A stretch of DNA of 64,000 nucleotides from NCBI RefSeq assembly GCF_003935425.1, contig NZ_RHQN01000011.1, positions 1-64,000 of the forward strand, read 5' to 3'. Each line of letters begins with the position of its first letter. The stretch's first letter is position 1. The position numbers and the translations under genes are program-made. The notes below the pieces were generated by a model. That model saw only the letters and a program-made list of their open reading frames with translations. It did not search any database and had not been told where the DNA came from. The DNA comes from Pseudomonas sp. v388 (GTDB taxonomy: Bacteria > Pseudomonadota > Gammaproteobacteria > Pseudomonadales > Pseudomonadaceae). This document shows, one piece after another, positions 18,854-28,063 of this stretch.

Positions 18854-21791
18854 CCTGACGCAGATGTTGCTGGTCAGCGCCGCCTATCTGCTGGTGCTGT
18901 TCGCCGTGGCGTGGGTCAGCGAGCGCGGCCTGATTCCGCGCTGGATCATTCGCCATCCATTGACCTACACCTTGTCGCTTGGGGTATACGCCAGTGCCTG
19001 GGCGTTCTACGGAACCGTTGGCCTGGCCTATCAATACGGCTACGGCTTCCTGTCCAGCTACCTTGGGGTTTCCGGGGCGTTCCTGCTGGCGCCGGTGCTG
19101 CTCTACCCGATTCTGAAGATTACCCGCACCTACCAGCTTTCATCGCTGGCCGACCTGTTCGCCTTCCGCTTCCGCAGCACCTGGGCTGGCGCGCTGACCA
19201 CCGTCTTCATGCTGATCGGCGTGCTGCCGCTGCTGGCATTACAGATTCAGGCGGTGGCCGATTCCATCGGCATCCTGACCCGCGAGCCGGTCCAGGATCG
19301 GGTGGCGATTGCTTTCTGCGCGCTGATCACATTGTTCACGATCTTCTTCGGTTCGCGGCACATTGCCACGCGGGAAAAGCACGAAGGGCTGGTATTCGCC
19401 ATTGCCTTCGAATCGCTGATCAAACTGATTGCCTTGGGCGGCGTCGGGCTTTACGCGCTGTATGGCGTATTCGACGGGCCGCAACACCTGGAACTGTGGC
19501 TGCTGCAAAACCAGACCGCCCTCGCCTCGCTGCACACGCCGTTGCAGGAAGGGCCGTGGCGCACGCTGCTGCTGGTGTTCTTCGCCTCGGCCATCGTGAT
19601 GCCGCATATGTATCACATGACCTTCACGGAAAACCTCAACCCACGCTCGCTGGTCAGCGCCAGCTGGGGTCTGCCGCTGTTCCTGCTGCTGATCAGCCTG
19701 GCCGTGCCGCTGATCCTCTGGGCCGGCCTCAAGCTGGGCGCCACCACCAGCCCTGAATATTTCACGCTGGGCATCGGCATTGCTGCCAACAGCAAGTCAT
19801 TGGCGCTGCTGGCCTATGTGGGCGGGCTTTCGGCGGCCAGCGGATTGATCATCGTGACCACGCTGGCACTGTCGGGCATGGCGCTCAATCACCTGGTGCT
19901 GCCGCTTTATCAGCCGCCGGCCGAAGGCAATATCTATCGCTGGCTGAAATGGACCCGGCGCGGCCTGATCGTGGCGATCATCGCCGCCGGTTATGGTTTC
20001 TACCTGATGCTCGGCGCCCAGCAGGATCTGGCCAACCTGGGCATCGTCGCTTTCGTCGCCACCTTGCAGTTCCTGCCCGGCGTGCTTTCGGTGCTTTACT
20101 GGCCGACTGCAAACCGTCGCGGATTCATCGCCGGGCTGCTGGCCGGTATCGCGGTGTGGGTCATCAGCATGCTGTTGCCGCTGATCGGCAACCTGCAAGG
20201 CTTCTACATTCCGATGCTCAATACCATCTATGTGCTGGACGACACCAGCTGGCACATGGCGGCCATCGCATCGCTGGCCGCCAACGTGCTGCTGTTCACC
20301 CTGGTGTCGCTGTTCACCAACGCCAGCGCCGAGGAAGTCAGCGCGGCCGAAGCCTGCGCGGTGGACAACGTGCGTCGCCCGCAGCGACGGGAGCTGCATG
20401 CCGTGTCACCGCAGGAATTCGCCACGCAACTGGCCAAGCCGCTGGGCGCCAAGGCCGCGCAGAAGGAAGTGGAACAGGCGTTGCGCGATCTGTACCTGCC
20501 GTTCGACGAGCGCCGTCCCTATGCACTGCGCCGCCTGCGCGACCGGATCGAAGCGAACCTGTCCGGCTTGATGGGTCCAAGCGTCGCCCAGGACATGGTG
20601 GAGACCTTTCTGCCGTACAAGTCCGGCGGCGAAAAATACGTCACCGAAGACATCCACTTCATCGAGAGCCGACTGGAGGATTACCACTCGCGCCTGACCG
20701 GCCTTGCCGCCGAACTCGATGCCTTGCGCCGTTATCACCGCCAGACCCTTCAGGAACTGCCGATGGGCGTGTGCTCGCTGGCCAAGGATCAGGAAATCCT
20801 GATGTGGAACCGGGCGATGGAAGAACTCACCGGCGTTCCTGCCCAGCGTGTCGTGGGCTCGCGCCTGGAAACCATTCCCGAGCCGTGGAAGGGCCTGCTG
20901 TCGGGCTTCATCAACGTCCCCGACGAGCACTTGCACAAGCAGCGCCTGGGTCTGGACGGACAAACCCGCTGGCTCAACCTGCACAAGGCGGCCATCGATG
21001 AGCCGCTGGCGCCCGGTAACAGCGGCCTGGTGGTGCTGGTCGAGGACCTGACCGACACGCAGATGCTGGAAGACAAACTGGTGCATTCCGAGCGCCTGGC
21101 GAGCATCGGCCGGCTGGCCGCCGGTGTCGCCCACGAAATCGGCAACCCGATCACCGGAATCGCCTGCCTGGCGCAGAATCTGCGCGAAGAGCGCGAGCAA
21201 GACGGTGAACTCAAGGAAATCAGCAGCCAGATCCTCGAGCAGACCAAGCGCGTCTCGCGCATCGTCCAGTCGCTGATGAGCTTCGCCCACGCCGGTGCTC
21301 ACCAGAACACCGATGAGGCCGTCTGCCTGGCCGCCGTCGCGCAGGATGCCATCGGCCTGCTGGCCCTGAACCGACGCAATTTCGAAGTCCAGTTCTACAA
21401 TCTGTGCGACCCGGAACATTGGGTCGACGGTGATCCGCAACGCCTGGCGCAGGTTCTGATCAACCTGCTGTCCAATGCCCGCGACGCTTCGGCGGCGGGC
21501 AGTGCCGTGCGGGTCAAGAGCGAAGCATCCGAGCACACTGTCGACCTGATCGTCGAAGACGAAGGCAGTGGGATTCCCAAAGCAATCATGGATCGATTGT
21601 TCGAGCCGTTCTTCACCACCAAGGATCCCGGAGAAGGAACCGGACTAGGCCTCGCACTGGTCTATTCCATCGTTGAAGAGCATTATGGACAAATCACCAT
21701 CGACAGCCCGGCCGATCCCGAGCAGCAACGTGGTACCCGCATTCGGGTGACCCTGCCGCGCCATGTCGAAGCGACGTCCACCGCGAACTGA
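18843..21791 (+). CDS. cbrA: Sensor histidine kinase CbrA with transporter-like N-terminal domain
   Basis: CbrA and CbrB control carbon/nitrogen balance and catabolite repression. The 982-residue protein has an N-terminal half resembling the sodium/solute symporter family (about 13 membrane segments, residues 5-495), a linker (500-600), a PAS-like domain (about 625-745) and a kinase core: H-box [14 protein letters not shown] (about 768), N-box NLLSNARD, and ATP lid GSGIP and [10 protein letters not shown]. The transporter part may sense or move a substrate such as histidine, as studied in P. putida and P. fluorescens. I chose the second of two ATGs (18837/18843) by the family N-terminus MSFSLTQ. 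It overlaps cbrX. Confidence 0.95.
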   Translation: MSFSLTQMLLVSAAYLLVLFAVAWVSERGLIPRWIIRHPLTYTLSLGVYASAWAFYGTVGLAYQYGYGFLSSYLGVSGAFLLAPVLLYPILKITRTYQLSSLADLFAFRFRSTWAGALTTVFMLIGVLPLLALQIQAVADSIGILTREPVQDRVAIAFCALITLFTIFFGSRHIATREKHEGLVFAIAFESLIKLIALGGVGLYALYGVFDGPQHLELWLLQNQTALASLHTPLQEGPWRTLLLVFFASAIVMPHMYHMTFTENLNPRSLVSASWGLPLFLLLISLAVPLILWAGLKLGATTSPEYFTLGIGIAANSKSLALLAYVGGLSAASGLIIVTTLALSGMALNHLVLPLYQPPAEGNIYRWLKWTRRGLIVAIIAAGYGFYLMLGAQQDLANLGIVAFVATLQFLPGVLSVLYWPTANRRGFIAGLLAGIAVWVISMLLPLIGNLQGFYIPMLNTIYVLDDTSWHMAAIASLAANVLLFTLVSLFTNASAEEVSAAEACAVDNVRRPQRRELHAVSPQEFATQLAKPLGAKAAQKEVEQALRDLYLPFDERRPYALRRLRDRIEANLSGLMGPSVAQDMVETFLPYKSGGEKYVTEDIHFIESRLEDYHSRLTGLAAELDALRRYHRQTLQELPMGVCSLAKDQEILMWNRAMEELTGVPAQRVVGSRLETIPEPWKGLLSGFINVPDEHLHKQRLGLDGQTRWLNLHKAAIDEPLAPGNSGLVVLVEDLTDTQMLEDKLVHSERLASIGRLAAGVAHEIGNPITGIACLAQNLREEREQDGELKEISSQILEQTKRVSRIVQSLMSFAHAGAHQNTDEAVCLAAVAQDAIGLLALNRRNFEVQFYNLCDPEHWVDGDPQRLAQVLINLLSNARDASAAGSAVRVKSEASEHTVDLIVEDEGSGIPKAIMDRLFEPFFTTKDPGEGTGLGLALVYSIVEEHYGQITIDSPADPEQQRGTRIRVTLPRHVEATSTAN

Positions 21792-21813
21792 GACCGTCGA
21801 GAGAACTGAATCA

Positions 21814-23250
21814 ATGCCGCACATTTTGATCGTCGAAGACGAAACAATCATCCGCTCGGCCCTGCGTCGCCTGCTTGAACGTAATCAGTATGAAGTCAGC
21901 GAAGCCGGCTCCGTGCAGGAGGCACAGGAACGCTTCAGCATCCCGTCGTTCGACATGATCGTCAGCGACCTGCGGCTGCCCGGCGCGCCCGGAACCGAAC
22001 TGATCAAGCTCGGGGAAGGCAAGCCGGTGCTGATCATGACCAGTTATGCCAGCCTGCGCTCGGCGGTTGACTCGATGAAGATGGGCGCGGTGGACTACAT
22101 CGCCAAGCCTTTCGACCACGATGAAATGCTCCAGGCCGTGGCGCGCATCCTGCGTGACCGCCAGACCGTGCAAAGCCTGCAGGCCGAACGCGCCGCCATG
22201 GCCAAGGCCGGCGGCAACGACAAGGGATCGGCGCCGAACGCCAACGGCGAGATCGGCATCATCGGCTCATGCCCGCCAATGCTCGATCTGTACAGCAAGA
22301 TTCGTAAAGTGGCGCCCACCGATTCCAACGTGCTGGTCCAGGGTGAGTCCGGAACCGGCAAGGAGCTGGTAGCGCGCGCGCTGCACAATCTGTCGCGCCG
22401 TGCCAAGGCACCGATGATTTCGGTGAACTGCGCAGCCATCCCCGAATCGCTGATCGAGTCCGAACTGTTCGGCCACGAGAAAGGCGCGTTCACCGGCGCC
22501 AGCGCCGGCCGTGCCGGGCTGGTCGAAGCGGCGGATGGCGGCACGCTGTTTCTCGACGAGATCGGCGAGCTGCCGCTGGAGGCCCAGGCCCGTTTGCTGC
22601 GCGTGCTGCAGGAAGGCGAGATTCGGCGCGTCGGCTCGGTGCAGTCGCAGAAGGTTGACGTGCGATTGATCGCCGCTACCCACCGTGACCTCAAGACGTT
22701 GGCCAAGAACGGCGAATTCCGCGAAGACCTTTACTACCGCCTGCATGTCATCGCCCTGAAACTCCCGGCCTTGCGTGAACGCGGCAGCGATGTGAGCGAG
22801 ATTGCCCGTGCCTTTCTGACACGCCAGAGTGCCAAGGCCGGTCGCAGCGATCTGAAGTTCGGCCCTGACGCCGAGCAGGCGATTCGTCATTACAGCTGGC
22901 CGGGCAATGTCCGCGAGCTGGAAAACGCGGTGGAACGGGCGGTCATTCTGTGTGAGAACCCGGAAATCACCGCCGACCTGCTGGGCATCGATATCGAGCT
23001 GGACGGCCTGAACGACGATGAGTACATGGGGCTGGCCCCGCTGAGCAACGCGGCGGTCAATACCAGCAATAACGAGCCGACCGAGGACCTTTCGCTGGAG
23101 GACTACTTCCAGCATTTCGTACTCGAACACCAGGACCATATGACCGAGACCGAACTGGCGCGCAAACTGGGCGTCAGTCGCAAATGCCTGTGGGAGCGTC
23201 GTCAGCGCCTGGGCATTCCCCGGCGCAAGGGCGTTGCCAACGAAACCTGA
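21814..23250 (+). CDS. cbrB: Sigma-54-dependent response regulator CbrB
   Basis: CbrB is the NtrC-type activator partner of CbrA. The 478-residue protein has a receiver domain with phospho-acceptor Asp52 in [10 protein letters not shown] and the conserved Lys in AKPF, an AAA+ domain with Walker A GESGTGKE, the sigma-54 contact loop GAFTGA, and Walker [13 protein letters not shown], and a C-terminal Fis-type helix-turn-helix ([20 protein letters not shown]). The ATG at 21814 gives the receiver N-terminus [10 protein letters not shown]. It starts 22 bases after cbrA. Its main known target is crcZ immediately downstream, for which a matching site is present at 23298. Confidence 0.97.
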   Translation: MPHILIVEDETIIRSALRRLLERNQYEVSEAGSVQEAQERFSIPSFDMIVSDLRLPGAPGTELIKLGEGKPVLIMTSYASLRSAVDSMKMGAVDYIAKPFDHDEMLQAVARILRDRQTVQSLQAERAAMAKAGGNDKGSAPNANGEIGIIGSCPPMLDLYSKIRKVAPTDSNVLVQGESGTGKELVARALHNLSRRAKAPMISVNCAAIPESLIESELFGHEKGAFTGASAGRAGLVEAADGGTLFLDEIGELPLEAQARLLRVLQEGEIRRVGSVQSQKVDVRLIAATHRDLKTLAKNGEFREDLYYRLHVIALKLPALRERGSDVSEIARAFLTRQSAKAGRSDLKFGPDAEQAIRHYSWPGNVRELENAVERAVILCENPEITADLLGIDIELDGLNDDEYMGLAPLSNAAVNTSNNEPTEDLSLEDYFQHFVLEHQDHMTETELARKLGVSRKCLWERRQRLGIPRRKGVANET

Positions 23251-23297
23251 AACCCTGCGCAAGGCTCTGGCACGCGGTGCGCAGGCCATGCGAAAAC

Positions 23298-23323
23298 TGT
23301 TACCTCATAGGATTCACGTAACA
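23298..23323 (+). promoter_or_regulatory. CbrB-type upstream activator site for crcZ
   Basis: Perfect inverted repeat TGTTAC (23298-23303) / GTAACA (23318-23323) separated by 14 bases. This is the form I recall for CbrB binding sites upstream of crcZ in other Pseudomonas. Its centre is about 138 bases upstream of the predicted crcZ start, a normal distance for a sigma-54 enhancer. Confidence 0.82.
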
Positions 23324-23325
23324 AA

Positions 23326-23362
23326 AGCCGGGGCATACGGTAACGTCTCCCCGGCTTTTTTT
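23326..23362 (+). terminator. Rho-independent terminator of cbrB
   Basis: AGCCGGGG (23326-23333) pairs with CCCCGGCT (23349-23356), followed by a run of seven T (23356-23362). It separates cbrB transcription from crcZ, which has its own promoter. Confidence 0.85.
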
Positions 23363-23420
23363 GCGCTATCAAAAAGCCATGAAATCCGCTGAACCCGCGG
23401 TTTCCAAGGGTTTGCGAAAG

Positions 23421-23437
23421 TTGGCACAGGTCCTGCT
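23421..23437 (+). promoter_or_regulatory. Sigma-54 (RpoN) promoter of crcZ
   Basis: TTGGCACAGGTCCTGCT has the obligatory GG (-25/-24) and GC (-13/-12) with ten bases between, and matches TTGGCAC...TGCT well. It predicts transcription start near 23448, just ahead of the first A-rich motif. Confidence 0.88.
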
Positions 23438-23447
23438 ATATCTCAGG

Positions 23448-23807
23448 TACAAGAAAAACAAAAACCCGTACGACACCCACAATAAAAATAAGACGAATCG
23501 ACTCACGCATAACAAGAACAACACGGCGGAGGCGCAGCTAACTGATTCTTTTGGAGAGGAGTTGTATTTGGGGCTTGCCCCGCAACCAGGCCGAGAACAA
23601 TAAAAACTACCCTTAGGTAGCGCCTGAACTGGTTGGATCGAACGATCATTGCAACGCAGCGACCAAAGCAATCCGTTTGCTCTTGACTCCCGATTGGGAG
23701 GTTTCACAGGTCACAGGCCTTGTGAATGGGCACTCAACAAAAACAAGAAGCCCGGTCAGACAATAAAAATAAAGAGCACGCACTTTGGGGGAGCTTCGGC
23801 TCCCCCA
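23448..23807 (+). ncRNA. crcZ: CrcZ catabolite-repression small RNA
   Basis: An RNA of about 360 bases that sequesters Hfq (with Crc) and so lifts carbon catabolite repression. Six A-rich AANAANAA-type motifs can be seen: near 23450-23465, 23480-23493, 23511-23523, 23596-23607, 23736-23749 and 23760-23774. The RNA lies between cbrB and pcnB, the conserved crcZ locus, with a CbrB site and a sigma-54 promoter upstream and a GGGGGAGC-TTCG-GCTCCCCC hairpin at its 3-prime end. The middle (about 23625-23730) has no A-rich motif. No protein frame in it looks real. Ends are inferred. Confidence 0.92.
23786..23807 (+). terminator. 3-prime hairpin of crcZ
   Basis: TGGGGGAGC (23786-23794) / GCTCCCCCA (23799-23807) with a TTCG tetraloop. 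Very stable, but not followed by a long T run. It is the likely terminator or processed 3-prime end of CrcZ. Confidence 0.75.
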
Positions 23808-23940
23808 GTAGCTTGTCCCGCATTGTTTTCCCTCCCCGCGTCAGCGTCCTACACCATCCCTCGACTAAATGCTAGAATCCCCGCCCATCCTGCGGTCATT
23901 CTCCATTTTTGGCCGAAAATTCCTTCAAACAGTGCATCCC

Positions 23941-25344
23941 ATGCTGAAGAAGCTGTTCCAGTCATTCCGATCCCCACTGCGTAAACCGCAGCAGCACACG
24001 CGCACCACGCCCGAAGTGCTCAATGCCAGCCAGCACTCGCTGCAGCGTGGCCAATTCAGCCGCTACGCGGTCAACATCGTCGAACGCCTGCAGAACGCCG
24101 GTTACCAGGCTTATCTGGTCGGTGGCTGCGTACGCGACCTGATGCTGAATATCGAACCCAAGGATTTCGACGTCGCCACCAGCGCCACGCCGGAACAGGT
24201 TCGTGCCGAATTCCGTAACGCCCGGATCATCGGTCGGCGTTTCAAGCTCGTGCACATCCACTTCGGTCGGGAAATCATCGAAGTGGCGACGTTCCGCGCC
24301 AATCATCCCCAGGATGACGAAGAAGAAGACAGCAACCAGTCTTCGCGCAACGAGAGCGGTCGTATCCTGCGCGACAACGTTTACGGCACTCTGGAAGAAG
24401 ACGCCCAGCGTCGCGACTTCACGATCAACGCCCTGTATTACGATCCGGTCAGCGAGCGCATTCTCGATTACGCCAACGGCGTGCACGACATTCGCAACCG
24501 CCTGATCCGCCTGATCGGCGACCCCGAGCAGCGCTACAAGGAAGACCCGGTGCGCATGCTGCGTGCCGTGCGTTTCGCCGCCAAGCTGGACTTCGGTATC
24601 GAGAAACACAGCGCCCAGCCGATTCAGCCGCTGGCGCCGATGCTGCGTGACATTCCGTCGGCGCGCCTGTTCGAGGAAGTGCTCAAGCTGTTCCTGTCCG
24701 GCCACGCCGAGCCCACCTTTGAAATGCTTGTGGCCCTGGAGCTGTTCGACCCCCTGTTCCCGGCCACCGCCAAGGCGCTGGAATACAACCCGACGTACAC
24801 CCACACCCTGATCAGCGAGGCGCTGATCAATACCGACCTGCGTATCAAGCAGGGCAAACCGGTAACGCCCGCGTTCCTGTTCGCCGCCCTGCTGTGGCCG
24901 GCGCTGCCTGCCAAGGTCCTGCGCCTGCAAGAGCGCGGCATGCCGCCGATCGCGGCCATGCACGAAGCCGCCCACGAGCTGATCATCGAGCAATGCCAGC
25001 GCATCGCGATCCCCAAGCGCTTCACCCTGCCGATCCGCGAGATCTGGGACATGCAGGAGCGCCTGCCGCGTCGCTCGGGCAAGCGCGCCGACCTGTTGCT
25101 GGACAACCCGCGCTTCCGCGCCGGTTACGACTTCCTGCTGCTGCGCGAGAAGGCCGGTGAGCAAACCGACGGCCTGGGCGAGTGGTGGACCGACTATCAG
25201 GAATGCAATGACAGCGAACGTCGGCAGATGATTCGTGACCTGAGCGGCAAACCCGAGGCCGACGGCTCTGCACCCCGCAAGCGTCGACGCAGCACCGGTG
25301 CCAAGCGCAAGCGCAGCGGTGCCCAGGTTCAGGACGGTGAGTAA
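23941..25344 (+). CDS. pcnB: Poly(A) polymerase I
   Basis: PcnB adds 3-prime A tails to RNAs and so marks them for decay. The 467-residue protein has the class II nucleotidyltransferase head: GGCVRDLMLN (about 63-72) and the catalytic Asp pair in KDFDVATSATPEQVR (about 76-90), then RRDFTINALYYD and the basic RNA-binding domain RMLRAVRFAAKLDF, and a very basic C-terminal tail (RKRRRSTGAKRKR). I chose the ATG at 23941 (MLKKLFQSFRSP); upstream frame extension runs into the crcZ end region and lacks family character. folK overlaps its end by eight bases. Confidence 0.96.
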   Translation: MLKKLFQSFRSPLRKPQQHTRTTPEVLNASQHSLQRGQFSRYAVNIVERLQNAGYQAYLVGGCVRDLMLNIEPKDFDVATSATPEQVRAEFRNARIIGRRFKLVHIHFGREIIEVATFRANHPQDDEEEDSNQSSRNESGRILRDNVYGTLEEDAQRRDFTINALYYDPVSERILDYANGVHDIRNRLIRLIGDPEQRYKEDPVRMLRAVRFAAKLDFGIEKHSAQPIQPLAPMLRDIPSARLFEEVLKLFLSGHAEPTFEMLVALELFDPLFPATAKALEYNPTYTHTLISEALINTDLRIKQGKPVTPAFLFAALLWPALPAKVLRLQERGMPPIAAMHEAAHELIIEQCQRIAIPKRFTLPIREIWDMQERLPRRSGKRADLLLDNPRFRAGYDFLLLREKAGEQTDGLGEWWTDYQECNDSERRQMIRDLSGKPEADGSAPRKRRRSTGAKRKRSGAQVQDGE

Positions 25345-25837
25345 CACGCCGGTCGAGCGCGTCTACATCGGCCTGGGCAGCAATCTCGCCGACCCGGCCG
25401 AGCAGCTGCGCAATGCCCTCAAGGCGCTGGCCCGACTGCCGGCCAGCGAGCTGGCGGGGGTCTCTTCGTTTTATGTCAGCGACTCTCTGCTGCCCGGCCA
25501 GCCGCGCTTTACCAATGCCGTGGCTGCGCTGGACACCGCCCTGACGCCGCTGGCGCTGCTCGACGCCCTGCAGGCCATCGAGCTGGATCAGGGCCGCGAG
25601 CGCCACGAGCGCTGGGGGCCACGCACGCTGGATCTCGATATCCTGCTGTTCGGCGAGCGCGTCATCGATGAACCCCGACTCAAAGTGCCGCATTACCACA
25701 TGCAGGCCAGAGCGTTCGTCCTGTACCCGCTGGCCGAGCTTGCACCCGGCCTGCGGCTGGCCGACGGCCGCGATCTGTCGGCATTGCTCGCCGATTGCCC
25801 GTTCGTGGGCCTGGAGCGCCTGAGCGCGCAGGCTTGA
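25337..25837 (+). CDS. folK: 2-amino-4-hydroxy-6-hydroxymethyldihydropteridine pyrophosphokinase
   Basis: FolK transfers pyrophosphate from ATP to hydroxymethyl-dihydropterin in folate synthesis, just before FolP (also in this window, at 51328). The 166-residue protein has the N-terminal YIGLGSNLADP and the signature RWGPRTLDLDILLFGE (about 88-103) with its magnesium-binding aspartates. The start is a GTG at 25337 behind AGGAC, inside the last codons of pcnB, so the genes are translationally coupled. The order pcnB-folK-panB-panC is conserved in Pseudomonas. Confidence 0.96.
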   Translation: MSNTPVERVYIGLGSNLADPAEQLRNALKALARLPASELAGVSSFYVSDSLLPGQPRFTNAVAALDTALTPLALLDALQAIELDQGRERHERWGPRTLDLDILLFGERVIDEPRLKVPHYHMQARAFVLYPLAELAPGLRLADGRDLSALLADCPFVGLERLSAQA

Positions 25838-26115
25838 TGCCCGGTGTCACCCGTTACACCTGTCGGTAACCACCCCGGCAAACGGGTAACGCCCGCAATT
25901 GACTTCATGCCCCCTCCTCACGAAGATAGGCCTCCCGCCGCCAAGCCGTTGGTGAGTGGGTGCGAAACAGGCCTTTGCGAAACACCGCGCTACGATGGTG
26001 TGCCTGCTTTTCCAGGATGAATCTCACGCGTTGCCTGAGGCTGTATCGCAGATGATCGGTCCAGATCGAGCGACGACAAGCCTGGGGCTCACAGCGCCTG
26101 ATGGAGAGACTTTAC

Positions 26116-26916
26116 ATGCCGGATATAACCGTTACGTCGCTGCTGGCGCTCAAGCAGAAAGGTGAAAAGATCACCATGCTGACCTGCTATGACGCGACCT
26201 TCGCCCACACCGCCAGTCAGGCGGGTGTCGAAGTGCTGCTGGTCGGTGATTCATTGGGCATGGTCCTGCAGGGGCATGACAGCACCCTGCCCGTCACCAC
26301 CGCCGACATGGCTTACCACGTTGCCTGCGTCAAACGCGGCAACCAGGGCGCACTGATCCTCGCCGACCTGCCGTTCATGGCCAACGCCACCCTCGAACAG
26401 ACCTTCGTCAACAGCGCCACGCTGATGCAGGCCGGTGCGCACATGATCAAGGTCGAAGGTGCCGCGTGGCTGGCCGAGTCGATACGCCTGCTTGCCGAGC
26501 GCGGCATCCCGGTGTGCGCGCACATGGGCCTGACACCCCAGGCAGTGAACGTGCTGGGCGGTTACAAGGTTCAGGGTCGCCTGGAAGCCCAGGCCCGGCA
26601 GATGCGCGCCGATGCCATCACCCTGGAACAGGCCGGCGCGGCCATGATCCTGCTGGAGTGCGTGCCCAGCGAGCTGGCGGCGGAGATTACCCAGGCGGTC
26701 AAGGTTCCGGTCATCGGCATCGGCGCCGGCAGTTCGACCGACGGCCAGGTGCTGGTCCTGCATGACATGCTGGGGTTGTCCATTACCGGGCGCGTGCCCA
26801 AGTTCGTCAAAAACTTCATGGTCGGCCAGCCGGATATTCCGTCGGCCATCCAGGCCTACGTCACCGCAGTCAAAGACGTCAGCTTCCCGGCAATTGAACA
26901 CGGATTCTCGGCATGA
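26116..26916 (+). CDS. panB: 3-methyl-2-oxobutanoate hydroxymethyltransferase
   Basis: PanB adds a hydroxymethyl group from methylene-tetrahydrofolate to 2-oxoisovalerate, the first step of pantothenate synthesis. It therefore links the ilv and fol products also encoded in this window. The 266-residue TIM-barrel protein shows LTCYDATFA, the metal-site [22 protein letters not shown] (in part), EGAAWL and the catalytic glutamate region [10 protein letters not shown] (near residue 179), with [14 protein letters not shown] near the end. GGAGAG seven bases upstream supports the ATG at 26116 over one five codons earlier. Its stop overlaps the panC start (ATGA). Confidence 0.97.
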   Translation: MPDITVTSLLALKQKGEKITMLTCYDATFAHTASQAGVEVLLVGDSLGMVLQGHDSTLPVTTADMAYHVACVKRGNQGALILADLPFMANATLEQTFVNSATLMQAGAHMIKVEGAAWLAESIRLLAERGIPVCAHMGLTPQAVNVLGGYKVQGRLEAQARQMRADAITLEQAGAAMILLECVPSELAAEITQAVKVPVIGIGAGSSTDGQVLVLHDMLGLSITGRVPKFVKNFMVGQPDIPSAIQAYVTAVKDVSFPAIEHGFSA

Positions 26917-27764
26917 ACACAGTAAAAACCGTACTTGAGCTGCGTGCGGCCGTGGCGCGGGCGCGCAGCGAAGGCAAGCGGATCGGCCTGACGCCCACCA
27001 TGGGCAACCTGCACAGCGGGCATGTGGCGCTGGTGTCCAAAGCCGTGCAGCGGGCGGATTTCGTCGTGGCGACCATCTTCGTCAACCCGCTGCAGTTCGG
27101 CCCCAGCGAAGACCTGGCGACTTATCCGCGCACGCTGGCCGCCGACCAGGAAAAACTGCTGCAGGCCGGCTGCCATTTGCTGTTCACGCCAACGGTCGAG
27201 GAAATGTACCCTCACGGCATGGCCGACCAGACACTGGTCAGCGTCCCGCATCTGTCCGAAGGGCTGTGCGGTGCGAGCCGTCCCGGTCATTTCGACGGCG
27301 TGGCGACGGTGGTCAGCAAGCTGTTCAACATGGTCCAGCCTGACCTGGCGGTGTTCGGCGAGAAAGACTTCCAGCAACTGGCGGTGATCCGCGCGATGGT
27401 CCGCGACCTCAACATGCCGATCAAGATCATTGGCGAGCCTACCGTTCGCGCCGCGGATGGCCTGGCGCTGTCTTCGCGCAACGGCTATCTGAGCGAAGAA
27501 CAACGGGCCGCGGCACCGGCGCTGTATCGCATCATAAGCCAGATCGGCACGTCCATCCGTGGAGGTGAGCAGGATTTCGAGCGTCTGCTGGATGACGGCA
27601 AGCGTCAGTTGGAAAGCGCCGGGTTCCGGGTTGACTACCTGGAGATCCGTAATGCCGGCAGCCTGCGCCCGGCTACCGCGCAGGACCGCGACATCGTGAT
27701 CCTGGGCGCCGCCTTTCTCGGCACGACCCGACTGATCGACAACCTGCACCTGCACGAGCAATGA
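26913..27764 (+). CDS. panC: Pantothenate synthetase
   Basis: PanC joins pantoate and beta-alanine with ATP, via a pantoyl adenylate. The 283-residue protein has the nucleotidyl-transferase HIGH-type motif in TMGNLHSGH (about 30-38), the [13 protein letters not shown] substrate region, GEKDFQQL in the middle, and LSSRNGYLS (about 186-194) as the KMSKS counterpart. Its ATG overlaps the panB stop by four bases. A perfect 12-bp inverted repeat lies 44 bases past its stop. Confidence 0.97.
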   Translation: MNTVKTVLELRAAVARARSEGKRIGLTPTMGNLHSGHVALVSKAVQRADFVVATIFVNPLQFGPSEDLATYPRTLAADQEKLLQAGCHLLFTPTVEEMYPHGMADQTLVSVPHLSEGLCGASRPGHFDGVATVVSKLFNMVQPDLAVFGEKDFQQLAVIRAMVRDLNMPIKIIGEPTVRAADGLALSSRNGYLSEEQRAAAPALYRIISQIGTSIRGGEQDFERLLDDGKRQLESAGFRVDYLEIRNAGSLRPATAQDRDIVILGAAFLGTTRLIDNLHLHEQ

Positions 27765-27807
27765 CACGGCGCTGCAGACCGGATCGTCATTCGTGCCTAT
27801 GCTCACT

Positions 27808-27839
27808 GTTCATTGCCCGTGCGATGCCGGGCAATGAAC
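27808..27839 (+). terminator. Perfect 12-bp hairpin downstream of panC
   Basis: GTTCATTGCCCG (27808-27819) and CGGGCAATGAAC (27828-27839) around an eight-base loop. No T run follows on either strand, so it is not a canonical terminator; it may stabilise the panBC mRNA end or bind a factor. Confidence 0.5.
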
Positions 27840-28063
27840 TAAGCCAACCCTGCAATGCCATATCGGTACAGGTGGCTTGAGCCTCCAATGTCATTCCAGA
27901 TGCACAGCCCGGCCACTGATGTGTGAAATAGTACCGGGCCCAAGTACAGCAAGGCGCAGACAAACGGGCAGGCGGAAGGTAGTCTCCGTGACATTGCCAG
28001 GGACCGAGTCTGTGCTCTCGCTTCAAATGTTCAAGACCGTTTAGCCAAAGGAAACCCGCAGCG

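Noticed and set aside
23267-23283. A second sigma-54-like GG-N10-GC sequence just after cbrB
   Set aside because: The -12 element is poor, it lies upstream of the CbrB site and of the cbrB terminator, and the match at 23421 is better in sequence and position for crcZ.
27787-28026. A 79-codon minus-strand frame between panC and pgi
   Set aside because: No ribosome site or recognisable protein features, and the region contains the panC hairpin; treated as non-coding.
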